From an alpha proteobacterium SCGC AAA288-E13 (GTDB lineage: Bacteria > Pseudomonadota > Alphaproteobacteria > Pelagibacterales > Pelagibacteraceae), in contig AZHQ01000001.1 in NCBI GenBank assembly GCA_000504605.1, forward strand, positions 35,568-99,567: 64,000 nucleotides of DNA, read 5' to 3'. A program made the position numbers and the translations under genes. The notes under the pieces are model-generated. The model did no database searches and was not told the origin of the DNA. It was given only the letters and a program-made list of their open reading frames with translations. Each line of letters opens with the position of its first letter. The stretch's first letter is position 1. This document shows, in pieces, positions 53,679 to 61,856 of this stretch.

Positions 53679-54194
53679 CTATTTTTTTTTACATAGACCA
53701 ATAGATTCTAGACCACATCTGGACCCATCGGTCCAAATTGCGTTATTCAGGTTAGAACCTGTAAAGTCTGCATCGAGAATATTAGAGGCAGTAAAATCTG
53801 CCTCCATTAAATTACTATTTTTGAAAGAAACTCCGATCAGAGATGCTCCATTAAATTTCACTCTAGTAAGATTTGCACTTTCAAAATTGGCACCCTCAAA
53901 GTTTCCACCTTCAAGTACCGCTTCATACAGGTTGGCCCTGAAAAATGAAGACTCAGCGAAGTTACCATTTGATAGATCTGAGTGCATTATCATACTTTTG
54001 TCAAAATTTACTTTTATGAATGAAGTGAGGTTTAAACTTGAGTTAGGTATATAGCTTGCACTTAAATCTTGGCTCTGAGAAAACTGGCAGCCAGAATAAT
54101 CAACTCCGTCGCCGGGAATATCATCACAGGCAGCGTTAACCTTTAAGGTTAGATTGATTAAAAAAAACATAATAAAAAAAATATTTTTAATCAT
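53679..54194 (-). CDS. Exported pentapeptide-repeat protein
   Basis: This 171-residue protein has a signal peptide (IKN, hydrophobic to about residue 19, cut near NAA). From about residue 40 to 155 it shows repeated A(N/D)L/F-x-x pentapeptides such as ANFESANLTR and ADFTASNILDADFTGSNL, which fold into a quadrilateral beta helix. Cys residues near both ends (CDD, SGC, RCG, LCK) may form disulfides. Function unknown. It is the upstream gene of a minus-strand set with pcm and acyP. Confidence 0.85.
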   Translation of the reverse strand: MIKNIFFIMFFLINLTLKVNAACDDIPGDGVDYSGCQFSQSQDLSASYIPNSSLNLTSFIKVNFDKSMIMHSDLSNGNFAESSFFRANLYEAVLEGGNFEGANFESANLTRVKFNGASLIGVSFKNSNLMEADFTASNILDADFTGSNLNNAIWTDGSRCGLESIGLCKKK

Positions 54195-54248
54195 TTATTT
54201 TCCTAATATAATAATGTCATAATCTTTCTAAAAAAAAACGACAATTTT

Positions 54249-54987
54249 ATGAATGTTGATCAAAGAATTGAAAAAATCAAAAACTGGATTTTAGATTATT
54301 GTGAATCTATGCCAAAAAAAGCAACAACCTTGTGTATCGGGGTCAGCGGTGGAATCGATTCAAGTGTAACCTCTACAATCTGTGCTTTAACAGGTATGAA
54401 AACAATTGCCCTTTCAATGCCAATACGCCAAATAAAATCACAAGATGACTTATCAAAAGCTCACTGTAAATGGCTAAAGGAAAAATATAAAAATGTAGAG
54501 ACCAAGAACATTAATTTGGATAATGTTTTTGATCAATTTGAAAAAACTTTGTCAGATTCTAATAGTGAACATGCATTTGCGAATTCTAGAGCTCGATTAC
54601 GTATGATGGCTTTATATCAAGTAGCCGGCTCCAATAACGGAATTGTAATTGGAACTGGTAATCTAATAGAAGATTACATTGCGGGGTTCGCCTAGCAAGC
54701 ATGGGGATATGGCGTGCGATCTTAGCCCAATAGGAGATTGTACTAAAAGTCAGGTTTGGGATATGGGAAAAGAATTAAATGTTGACAAAAGAATCATAGA
54801 TGCAAAGCCAACGGATGGACTTTTTGATGACGGCAGAACCGATGAGGATCAATTAAAAATATCTTATCAAGAAATTGAAAATATAATCAAAGATCCAAAT
54901 CATCCTGGTCAAAAAAGGCTAGCAGAAATTAAAAAATTTAATCTTCACAAAATGGTTCCTATTCCTGTTTGTAAAATGGATAATTAA
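54249..54987 (+). pseudogene. nadE: NAD synthetase NadE, interrupted by a +1 frameshift
   Basis: Two overlapping frames together make one NH3-dependent NAD synthetase. The first (54249-54695) has the PP-loop GVSGGIDSSVT, ANSRARLRMMALYQVA and GTGNLIEDYIAGF, then stops at TAG (54693-54695). The second continues at about 54694 with SKHGDMACDLSPIGD, KPTDGLFDDGRTDEDQL and HKMVPIPV. One extra base in GCCT (54690-54693) breaks the frame. The joined protein would be about 245 residues, normal for the family. The context GCGGGG-TTC-GCC-TAG-C has the layout of the prfB programmed site. Mutation, assembly error or real recoding cannot be told apart here. Confidence 0.85.
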
Positions 54988-54994
54988 ATAAATA

Positions 54995-56407
54995 GTGGAT
55001 ACTTTTTTTAAACATACAGATTTAAACAGAAATGAAGCCGAACAGATCGTTTCGGAGACATTGAATAAATGCGATGATGGCGAACTTTATTTAGAAAATT
55101 CTAAAAGTGAAACATTAGTTCTTGATGATAATAAAATAAAAACTACTAGCTATAACACATCACTTGGATATGGTTTAAGAGCAGTCACAGGGGATGTTAC
55201 CGCCTATTCGCATTCTAATGAAATCTCAAAACATTCATTAAAAGAATCCTCCAATAATTTATTTTCAACACTAAAATCAAAAAAAGGAACTTATAATCGT
55301 TCTATATCAAGAACGAATGTAAAATTATATTCTGATATCAATCCAATTGAGGCAAAATCCTTAAAGGCAAAAATAGACATTTTAAAAAAGGTGGATGAAT
55401 ATATTAGAAAAAAAGAAAATGTAGTTAAACAGGTAACGGCATCTTTTCTTGGTCGGCATGACGAAATTGAAATATTAAGATGTGGAGGTGAGACTTTCAA
55501 AGATATCAGACCTTTGATTAGATTTGATGTTTCGGTGATGGTTGAAAAAAATGGTCGAAAAGAAATGGGAACATCCGGTACAGGTGGGCGAATGTCTTAT
55601 GATGATTATCTTAAAGATGAGAATTGGAAAAAAATATGTGATGAAGCTTTAAGACAAGCACAAGTAAATCTTGGTAGTAAGCCAGCTCCAGCAGGCGAGA
55701 TGAAAGTGGTATTAGGGTCAGGTTGGCCGGGAATATTATTACATGAAGCAATGGGTCATGGTTTAGAAGGAGACTTTAATAGAAAAAAAACTTCAGCCTT
55801 TCATAATCTTATGAACCAAAAAGTTGCAAGAGAAGATATTACTATTGTCGATGACGGGACAATTGCAAATAGAAGAGGCTCACTTACAATTGATGATGAA
55901 GGAACTCCAACGTCAAGAACAGTATTAATAGAAAATGGTATTTTAAAAAATTATATACAGGATAGATTAAATGCAAGGTTGATGAATATGAAATCAACAG
56001 GTAATGGAAGAAGAGAAAGTTTTAAATATATGCCAATGCCAAGAATGACGAATACATATATGATTAATGGAAGACACGCACAAGAAGAAATGATCAAGTC
56101 AGTCGATAAAGGAATTTTTGCTGTGTCCTTTGGTGGTGGGCAGGTAGATATTACCTCGGGCAAATTTGTATTTAACTGTACGGAAGCTTATCAAATTGAA
56201 AATGGCAAAATTACATTTCCTGTTAAAGGAGCAACTTTAATTGGAAATGGACCAGATATTCTTACAAAAGTTTCAATGGTTGGAAATGATATGAAGCTTG
56301 ATCCTGGAATTGGAACGTGTGGAAAAAATGGGCAAACGGTTCCAGTGGGTGTCGGACAACCCTCAATGTTAATTGATCAAATTATTGTTGGTGGGACTAA
56401 ACTTTAG
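54995..56407 (+). CDS. tldD: TldD metalloprotease
   Basis: This 470-residue protein starts at GTG 54995. The zinc motif HEAMGHGLEGD lies near residue 253. TSGTGGRMSYDDYL, DDGTIANRRGSLTIDDEGTP and GGTKL at the C-terminus are typical. TldD and TldE (PmbA) form a heterodimer that digests unfolded peptides threaded into its cavity. It lies 18 bases before pmbA and 7 bases after nadE, so the three are probably one transcript. Confidence 0.94.
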   Translation: MDTFFKHTDLNRNEAEQIVSETLNKCDDGELYLENSKSETLVLDDNKIKTTSYNTSLGYGLRAVTGDVTAYSHSNEISKHSLKESSNNLFSTLKSKKGTYNRSISRTNVKLYSDINPIEAKSLKAKIDILKKVDEYIRKKENVVKQVTASFLGRHDEIEILRCGGETFKDIRPLIRFDVSVMVEKNGRKEMGTSGTGGRMSYDDYLKDENWKKICDEALRQAQVNLGSKPAPAGEMKVVLGSGWPGILLHEAMGHGLEGDFNRKKTSAFHNLMNQKVAREDITIVDDGTIANRRGSLTIDDEGTPTSRTVLIENGILKNYIQDRLNARLMNMKSTGNGRRESFKYMPMPRMTNTYMINGRHAQEEMIKSVDKGIFAVSFGGGQVDITSGKFVFNCTEAYQIENGKITFPVKGATLIGNGPDILTKVSMVGNDMKLDPGIGTCGKNGQTVPVGVGQPSMLIDQIIVGGTKL

Positions 56408-56425
56408 AATATTCAATGAAGTATT

Positions 56426-57745
56426 ATGATTAAAGATAAAAAATTTTTAGAAAAAATCGCCTCTAATTGCATTGATAAAGCTAAAAAATTAGGCGCTACT
56501 GATTGCGTTGCGGTAGTATCAAATAGTATTTCTGAGACTGTTAATTTTAGAAATAAAAATATAGACGAGTCTAAACGATCAGACGGCATTGAGATAGAAA
56601 TCAGTACCTATATTCAAAAGAAAAAGTCAAATATTTCATCATCAAATATCAGTGAAGGTAATCTAGATAGTTTAATTACAAGATGCATTGAAATGACAAA
56701 AATCACTCCGGAGGACGAATATAATTCTTTACCGGATAAAGATTTACTTGCAACCAAACACAAAGATCTCGAACTTTATGATAAGACTAGTATCAGCAAT
56801 GAAAAAAAAATAGATTATTTAAAACAAGCAGAAGAAAGTGCATTTCAAGATAAAAGAATAACTAACACCGAGGGATCATCTTTTACCCAAGCTAAAGGCA
56901 ATTTTGTACTTGCTAATAGTTTTGGGTTTTTTATGGGTTATCAATCATCTATTTATTCTGCTTCTTGCGAGGTTATTGCAAAAAATAACGGAAGTATGGA
57001 AAGGGATTATGAATATACTCAAAAAAGATTTTTTAGCGATCTAAAACCACCAGAGACGTTAGGAAACAAAGCGGCCGAACGAGCCATTAAAAAATTAAAT
57101 CCTAAAAAAATAGAAAGTGAAAAAATTCCTATAATTTTTGAACAACGAGCGGCTAAAAGTTTATTAGATCCGTTCGCAAGCGCTATATCAGCTTCATCAT
57201 TTGCAAGAGGTACTTCATTTTTAAAAGACAAATTAAATAAAAATATTTTTTCAAAAGATATCAACATTATTGATGATCCTTTAATTTCAAAAGCTTTAGG
57301 TTCGCAGATCTTTGATTCAGAAGGAGTTAAATCAAGTAAAGTTACTTTAGTGAAAGAGGGTTCTCTGGAAAATTTATTACTAGATACGTATTATGGAAAA
57401 ATCCTAAAGATGAAATCTAATGGCAGAAGCGGTGGTACAACCAATTTATATTTCGAAAATGGTACTAAATCTTTTAAAGAATTATTAAACACTCATACAA
57501 AGGCACTTTATATAAATGAATTAATAGGAAGAGGAGCAAATATTATCACAGGCGATTATAGTGTTGGAGCTTCTGGAATGTTAATAGAAAATGGAGAATT
57601 TTCTTATCCTATTAATGAAATAACGATTGCTGGAAACTTATCAGAAATGTTCAATAATATTACCTTAGCAAATGATCTGGAATTTTCTTACGCAACAAAT
57701 TCACCAACACTAATGATCGAAGGTATGGTAGTTGCTGGAAAATAA
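56426..57745 (+). CDS. pmbA: TldE/PmbA, partner subunit of TldD
   Basis: This 439-residue protein has the PmbA fold without the zinc motif. RNKNIDESKRSDGIEIEI, NTEGSSFTQAKGNFVLANS, LLDTYYGKILKMKSNG and GDYSVGASGMLIENGE match TldE. The inactive partner shapes the cavity of the TldD/TldE protease. The pair can act in maturing modified peptides such as microcins, but no such cluster is in view; housekeeping peptidase activity is more likely. Confidence 0.93.
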   Translation: MIKDKKFLEKIASNCIDKAKKLGATDCVAVVSNSISETVNFRNKNIDESKRSDGIEIEISTYIQKKKSNISSSNISEGNLDSLITRCIEMTKITPEDEYNSLPDKDLLATKHKDLELYDKTSISNEKKIDYLKQAEESAFQDKRITNTEGSSFTQAKGNFVLANSFGFFMGYQSSIYSASCEVIAKNNGSMERDYEYTQKRFFSDLKPPETLGNKAAERAIKKLNPKKIESEKIPIIFEQRAAKSLLDPFASAISASSFARGTSFLKDKLNKNIFSKDINIIDDPLISKALGSQIFDSEGVKSSKVTLVKEGSLENLLLDTYYGKILKMKSNGRSGGTTNLYFENGTKSFKELLNTHTKALYINELIGRGANIITGDYSVGASGMLIENGEFSYPINEITIAGNLSEMFNNITLANDLEFSYATNSPTLMIEGMVVAGK

Positions 57746-58080
57746 AAGTTAACGGCTACAGAACTAAATATTTTTAATTTGACATGATTTTATCTTAAAA
57801 GTGAAAAATTTTAAGACAACAAACTAGTTAAAAAGGATTCTGTATCTCTTCTTCAAATTGCTCTTCATCTTTCTTTTTTTTCATATGCTCTTAAGACTTG
57901 GCAGAAAATACCGGAAGTGGTAATTTACGTTTTTTATATAAAGCTATCATTTGCTTTAATGTTGCTTTGTGTAGTTTTTTTGGTGGCATTTATAAATCAA
58001 TAATACCCGTAAAATTTGTATTTTAAAATAATTTTGTCACCAGGGTTTAAAACCTAATTAATGCGGTTATAAGTAAAACT
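57746..58080. other. 335-base gap between pmbA and rmuC
   Basis: The longest gap in the window. It contains an AT-only inverted repeat, TCTTAAAA (57793-57800) and TTTTAAGA (57809-57816), which may mark the end of pmbA transcription, and a minus-strand tiny frame broken by a stop codon (separate entry). The last 90 bases before rmuC should hold its promoter; I see no clear match. Confidence 0.6.
57828..57989 (-). pseudogene. Tiny protein frame broken by one in-frame stop
   Basis: From ATG 57989 the frame reads MPPKKLHKATLKQMIALYKK and ends at TAA (57891-57893) after 32 codons. The same frame continues for 20 more codons, starting E-H-M-K-K-K-K-D-E and ending EEEIQNPF, before a second TAA. Basic first part and acidic second part look protein-like. 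A single stop within one open frame suggests a recently broken small gene, or two tiny genes. No ribosome site is evident. I do not recognise the family. Confidence 0.4.
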
Positions 58081-59154
58081 ATGCAAGATTCGCTTTTATA
58101 TATAATTTATGGTCTTCTCGGTCTCCTTTTCTGTCTCATCAGTATCGAAATTTATCTTTTACTCAAAATAAGAAAAAAAAAAGATGATGATAACAATAAA
58201 GAAGAAATAAATAGATTAAGAGAATCAATAAATAATTCCATGAATACCATGTCCACATCCTTTAATAGTTTGTCAAAAGATGTGACCCGCGACATGACCC
58301 ATGCGCTCACTAAAGTTGATGAGAAAGTAGGGGTCTTTAACAAGCAAGTTGAAGACTTGAATAAAAGCCAGGCGAGCTTTAGTAAAATTTTGGCGGGTGT
58401 TAAAAAGTATGGAACTTTGGCTGAGTTTTCTTTAGCTTCGATACTTAAGGATTTGTTACCGGCTTCTCAATACATTGCTAATGTAAAAATGAAAGAAGAT
58501 ACAAACGAGAATGTGGAGTTTGCCGTAAAACTACAGGACGGCGTCTTAGTTCCAGTCGATTCACATTGGCCGGTTGAAAAATTTCAGGCTATCAGCGATG
58601 CTGAAGAGGCAAAAGATAAAAAAGCCATAGCGGACGCTAGAGATAAATTAGCAAGCGCCTTTAGAGCTAAAGCTAAAAAAGTTAATGAAAAATATATTGT
58701 TCCGCCAAAGACAACAGATTTTGCAATCGTTTATGCACCTACGGAAAGTTTATTTTCAGAACTAACTAGCTATCGAGACCCAAGTACCAAAGAATTATTA
58801 ACACAGGAATTAATGAGAAAGCATAAAATTACAATTTCAGGACCGAATACACTTTCAGCTTTCTTGCAGTCATTGCACATGGGTTTTCAGACTTTAAAAG
58901 TACAAAAACATGCAACACAAATTTATGATGATTTAAGAAACATCTCTTCTAGATTTAACAAACATTTTGATGGAATTCTCAGTCTTAGAAAAATTTTGGA
59001 GGAAGCACTAAGCCATACAGACGATTTTGGCAGAGATGCTAGATCCATTATGAGAACGTTAGAAAATATAAAAGACCCTGAGCAAACTGAAAAAACTTCA
59101 AAAGAAGAAAAAATAACAAAGGCAGATTTTAAAGACAAAACCAAAATTTCTTAG
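58081..59154 (+). CDS. rmuC: RmuC family DNA recombination protein
   Basis: This 357-residue protein has an N-terminal membrane helix (about 5-28), a coiled coil (about 38-105) and the RmuC domain with GTLAEFSLASILKDLLPASQY, TTDFAIVYAPTESLFSEL and GPNTLSAFLQSLHMG. RmuC limits inversions at short inverted repeats, and its domain belongs to the PD-(D/E)XK-like group. The family's P-D...D-A/S-K core reads NVEFAV...PVDSHWP, so the first Asp is Glu and the Lys is His. It starts a group of three nuclease-related genes. Confidence 0.9.
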   Translation: MQDSLLYIIYGLLGLLFCLISIEIYLLLKIRKKKDDDNNKEEINRLRESINNSMNTMSTSFNSLSKDVTRDMTHALTKVDEKVGVFNKQVEDLNKSQASFSKILAGVKKYGTLAEFSLASILKDLLPASQYIANVKMKEDTNENVEFAVKLQDGVLVPVDSHWPVEKFQAISDAEEAKDKKAIADARDKLASAFRAKAKKVNEKYIVPPKTTDFAIVYAPTESLFSELTSYRDPSTKELLTQELMRKHKITISGPNTLSAFLQSLHMGFQTLKVQKHATQIYDDLRNISSRFNKHFDGILSLRKILEEALSHTDDFGRDARSIMRTLENIKDPEQTEKTSKEEKITKADFKDKTKIS

Positions 59155-59164
59155 GTAAATATAT

Positions 59165-59875
59165 TTATTTTTTAAAGGGTTGGACTTGTGCGTGCCAAGC
59201 ACAATTTCCACAGTATTTTCCAGAATCGGGAGGCTTTTCTAGCTCTAAGCATTTTTCTAAATCTACAAGAATATCTTCGATATAATTCGTTCTTAATGTG
59301 TAGGGTAATAAAGTGATTTTAAAAGATAATTTACCCTCAAAGGTTTTTTGATTTTCATCTCTTGCATTGCATATTAGCCAGTAGCCTGTCTTAAAAACCT
59401 TATAACCATTGAGTTTTAGAAGGTAAGCATAAAAATCCAACTGTCTTAAGTTAGATTTATAGTACTCTTGAGATGAATTAGGATAATCAGGGTCATTTTT
59501 ATTAGAAGTAGCCTTGTAATCTAGGACAACAATTTCATCCGTATCTTTATTGAGCCATAAGTCATCCAAAGCACCAAATAAAGTGAATTTTGTTTTTGTT
59601 GATTTCGCTTCGACTCCCTTTTTAATGCTTCTGTAAGCATCAAGTTTTTCTTGATCAAGTTTGTAGGGAACAAAATTTAAGTTATATTTTTTAAAAATTG
59701 GATGAGGTTGTTGATTCTTTCTTAATTCGTCAAATTTTGTTTTAAGAAGGCTATCAACCCTAGAGTTTATTGGATGACCAGGTGTTCGTGGTGGATCAAT
59801 ATTATGTTTTTCTTTCAAATAAAAACAAAATGGACAACGAATAAAATTTTCCCATTTTGATCTACTTAATCTCAT
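59165..59875 (-). CDS. PD-(D/E)XK superfamily nuclease with two CxxC pairs
   Basis: This 236-residue protein resembles the RecB/Cas4-type nuclease domain. LSRSKWENFIRCPFCFYLKE begins it (Cys14, Cys17). The nuclease core is FGALDDLW...IVVLDYKATS, with D-x-K, and the helical motif RQLDFYAYLL follows. The C-terminus has KYCGNCAWH (Cys222, Cys225). Four Cys split between the ends could hold an iron-sulfur cluster or zinc, as in AddB and Cas4. No CRISPR array or helicase is nearby. It lies 10 bases from the convergent rmuC and is divergent from the exonuclease gene. Confidence 0.8.
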   Translation of the reverse strand: MRLSRSKWENFIRCPFCFYLKEKHNIDPPRTPGHPINSRVDSLLKTKFDELRKNQQPHPIFKKYNLNFVPYKLDQEKLDAYRSIKKGVEAKSTKTKFTLFGALDDLWLNKDTDEIVVLDYKATSNKNDPDYPNSSQEYYKSNLRQLDFYAYLLKLNGYKVFKTGYWLICNARDENQKTFEGKLSFKITLLPYTLRTNYIEDILVDLEKCLELEKPPDSGKYCGNCAWHAQVQPFKK

Positions 59876-59953
59876 AAATGTATTTGACTTTTATAACAGA
59901 AATACCTATACAATAAATTAACTAAATATTAGTTATCATATTGTTTTGTCGCT

Positions 59954-59990
59954 GTGTTTAGGATTTCATCTAAAAAAACTAAATCCTCAC
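59954..59990. repeat. Inverted repeat between the nuclease genes
   Basis: GTG-TTT-AGGATTT (59954-59966) can pair with AAATCCT-CAC (59981-59990) with the TTT bulged, across a 14-base loop. It lies in the 150-base divergent region and could be an operator or a leader hairpin for the exonuclease gene, whose ATG is at 60026. Confidence 0.35.
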
Positions 59991-60025
59991 ATTTGCAATA
60001 ATTAGATACGGTAAATAGTTTAACT

Positions 60026-61447
60026 ATGAAAAATATTGCAATAATAGATATTGAAAGCCAAGGAACATCTACTTCTTATTCTAGTATTATCTCCATAGCA
60101 GGAATTTTAGTTAATCCTGATTTAAAAGAAATAGAACGCTTTGAATTGAATTGTAGAAATAAGGCAGGTCACGTACCGGATCCGTATTCCTTGTGGGTAA
60201 ATAAAGGCTTCTATCAAATGAAAAAATCAAATTCTAGTCACTATCAGCTAATGAAAGAACTTCATAAAATAATAAAAAAATGGTCACCCTGTATTTGGAT
60301 TGGTTGGAACTCCATAGGCTTTGATTTTATTATGCTTCAAAAAGAAAACTATAAAAGTCTATTTCCGGCCTATGTACTGAATACAAATTCTAATGAACAA
60401 GCCGATTTTCTACCGGTTGCAAGAAGCAGTAAACTTTTTTTTCCAAAATCAATAAACACAACTTTTTCAGAAAAAAAGAATCCTGTTTTCCAACTTGAGA
60501 GCTTAAGTACCATAAATGATATAAAAGTTGACCAATTTCATACAGCCATTTCAGATTGTGAAGCATGTTTGGGTATAATGCGTTTAATTCTAAAAAATGC
60601 TAAACAGATTTATGACCAGTCGTTCAATACAACTTCCAAACATAAAGTATCCAATATTCTAGAGAAAGAGAGGATATTTACCACCGTATTTTACTATTAT
60701 GGCAAGGCAAGACCCTTCCTAGTAACTTACTTGTGTGATCATGGTGAATATAATTGGCCAATAGTTTTTTGTTTAGAGCAAGACCCAGAAAATTTTTTAA
60801 AACTAGATGTTAATTCTTTAAAGGAAGAACTTAAAAAACCTGGCAAATGGGCGAGAGCCTTACCAGCCAACAAACATCCCGTCATTTTAGATAAAAACTT
60901 GGGGTTAGAACTGGATATTTATAAAAATATCGGGTTAAAAAAATTGAAAGAAAGAGCAGATAAAATCTACCAAAACAAGCAATTTTCTGAGAAAGTCAGC
61001 TTTGCATTGGGTGAAATAGCCAGAGAAAAGAAAGTATTACAAGAAAAAAAGGAATTAGCATATGAAAACAGATTGGTTTTGGATGGATTTCCCGATGATC
61101 AAGATAAAAACACAATGGAAGAATTTCAGTCGATGAATGAATGGAGTAAAAAAAATCATACAATATCGAAGATAAAAGACCCAAGATATAAGCATTTTGG
61201 AAAAAGACTAATTTATCAAAATCAGCCAGAAGTTTTAAGTAAAGACGAATACAAAGAAATTCAACAAGATGTTGCAAAAAAGATACTTAGTATTGAAGAA
61301 ACAAATTTTACAACCGTTCCAATGGCCGAAAGTTTAATTGATAATATGAGAAATGAAAAAGGAATAACAAAAGAAAAATTAGATTATGTCAATGATATTG
61401 ATAGTTATATTTTGGACATACGAAAAATTTATGAAAAAGCTTTGTAA
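60026..61447 (+). CDS. sbcB: Exodeoxyribonuclease I-like 3'-5' exonuclease
   Basis: This 473-residue protein, about the length of E. coli ExoI, has a DEDDh exonuclease domain: IDIES near the start, GWNSIGFDFIML and the FHTAISDCEACLGI motif with catalytic His and Asp. The C-terminal half also follows ExoI, with YENRLVLDGFPDDQDKNTM and DPRYKHFGKRLIYQNQP. ExoI degrades single-stranded DNA from the 3' end in recombination and mismatch repair. Full-length ExoI homologues are better known from gammaproteobacteria. Transcribed divergently from the PD-(D/E)XK gene. Confidence 0.85.
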   Translation: MKNIAIIDIESQGTSTSYSSIISIAGILVNPDLKEIERFELNCRNKAGHVPDPYSLWVNKGFYQMKKSNSSHYQLMKELHKIIKKWSPCIWIGWNSIGFDFIMLQKENYKSLFPAYVLNTNSNEQADFLPVARSSKLFFPKSINTTFSEKKNPVFQLESLSTINDIKVDQFHTAISDCEACLGIMRLILKNAKQIYDQSFNTTSKHKVSNILEKERIFTTVFYYYGKARPFLVTYLCDHGEYNWPIVFCLEQDPENFLKLDVNSLKEELKKPGKWARALPANKHPVILDKNLGLELDIYKNIGLKKLKERADKIYQNKQFSEKVSFALGEIAREKKVLQEKKELAYENRLVLDGFPDDQDKNTMEEFQSMNEWSKKNHTISKIKDPRYKHFGKRLIYQNQPEVLSKDEYKEIQQDVAKKILSIEETNFTTVPMAESLIDNMRNEKGITKEKLDYVNDIDSYILDIRKIYEKAL

Positions 61448-61498
61448 AGTATATAAATTTAAAAAATTTAAATTTTATTAAAAAAGTAAAATGTCCAG

Positions 61499-61527
61499 TT
61501 GACATTGTTGATTAGAACAAATAAACA
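61499..61527 (+). promoter_or_regulatory. Possible trxA promoter
   Basis: A perfect -35 TTGACA (61499-61504) is followed after 17 bases by TAAACA (61522-61527), a weak -10. It lies 9 bases before the trxA ATG, which would give a very short or absent leader. Confidence 0.35.
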
Positions 61528-61535
61528 GCATTACC

Positions 61536-61856
61536 ATGGCAACCAAAAATGTTACGGACGATAATTTCGATACGGAAGTTATAAAATCAACAAAACCAAT
61601 TCTGGTAGATTTTTGGGCTGAATGGTGTGGGCCTTGCAAACAAATTGGACCAGTACTTGAAGAAATTTCAAATGAAATGGTAGATCAAATAACAATTGCA
61701 AAACACAACATTGATAACGAACCAAATACTCCAACAAAATATGGAGTAAGAGGAATTCCTACTATGTTGCTGTTCAACAACGGTTCACTAAAAGCAACTA
61801 AGGTTGGAGCTACAACAAAATCCAATATCGTTTCCTGGATAAAGGAAAATATTTAA
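61536..61856 (+). CDS. trxA: Thioredoxin
   Basis: This 106-residue protein has the active site FWAEWCGPCKQIGPVL, the cis-Pro segment GVRGIPTMLLFNNG and a standard thioredoxin length. It reduces cytoplasmic disulfides and is the electron donor for MsrA and CcdA, both encoded in this window. It is expressed on its own and overlaps the convergent folC by four bases. Confidence 0.95.
   Translation: MATKNVTDDNFDTEVIKSTKPILVDFWAEWCGPCKQIGPVLEEISNEMVDQITIAKHNIDNEPNTPTKYGVRGIPTMLLFNNGSLKATKVGATTKSNIVSWIKENI

Noticed and set aside
59165..59875. Cas4 protein of a CRISPR system
   Set aside because: The nuclease and Cys layout is Cas4-like, but no Cas genes or repeat array are present in the window.
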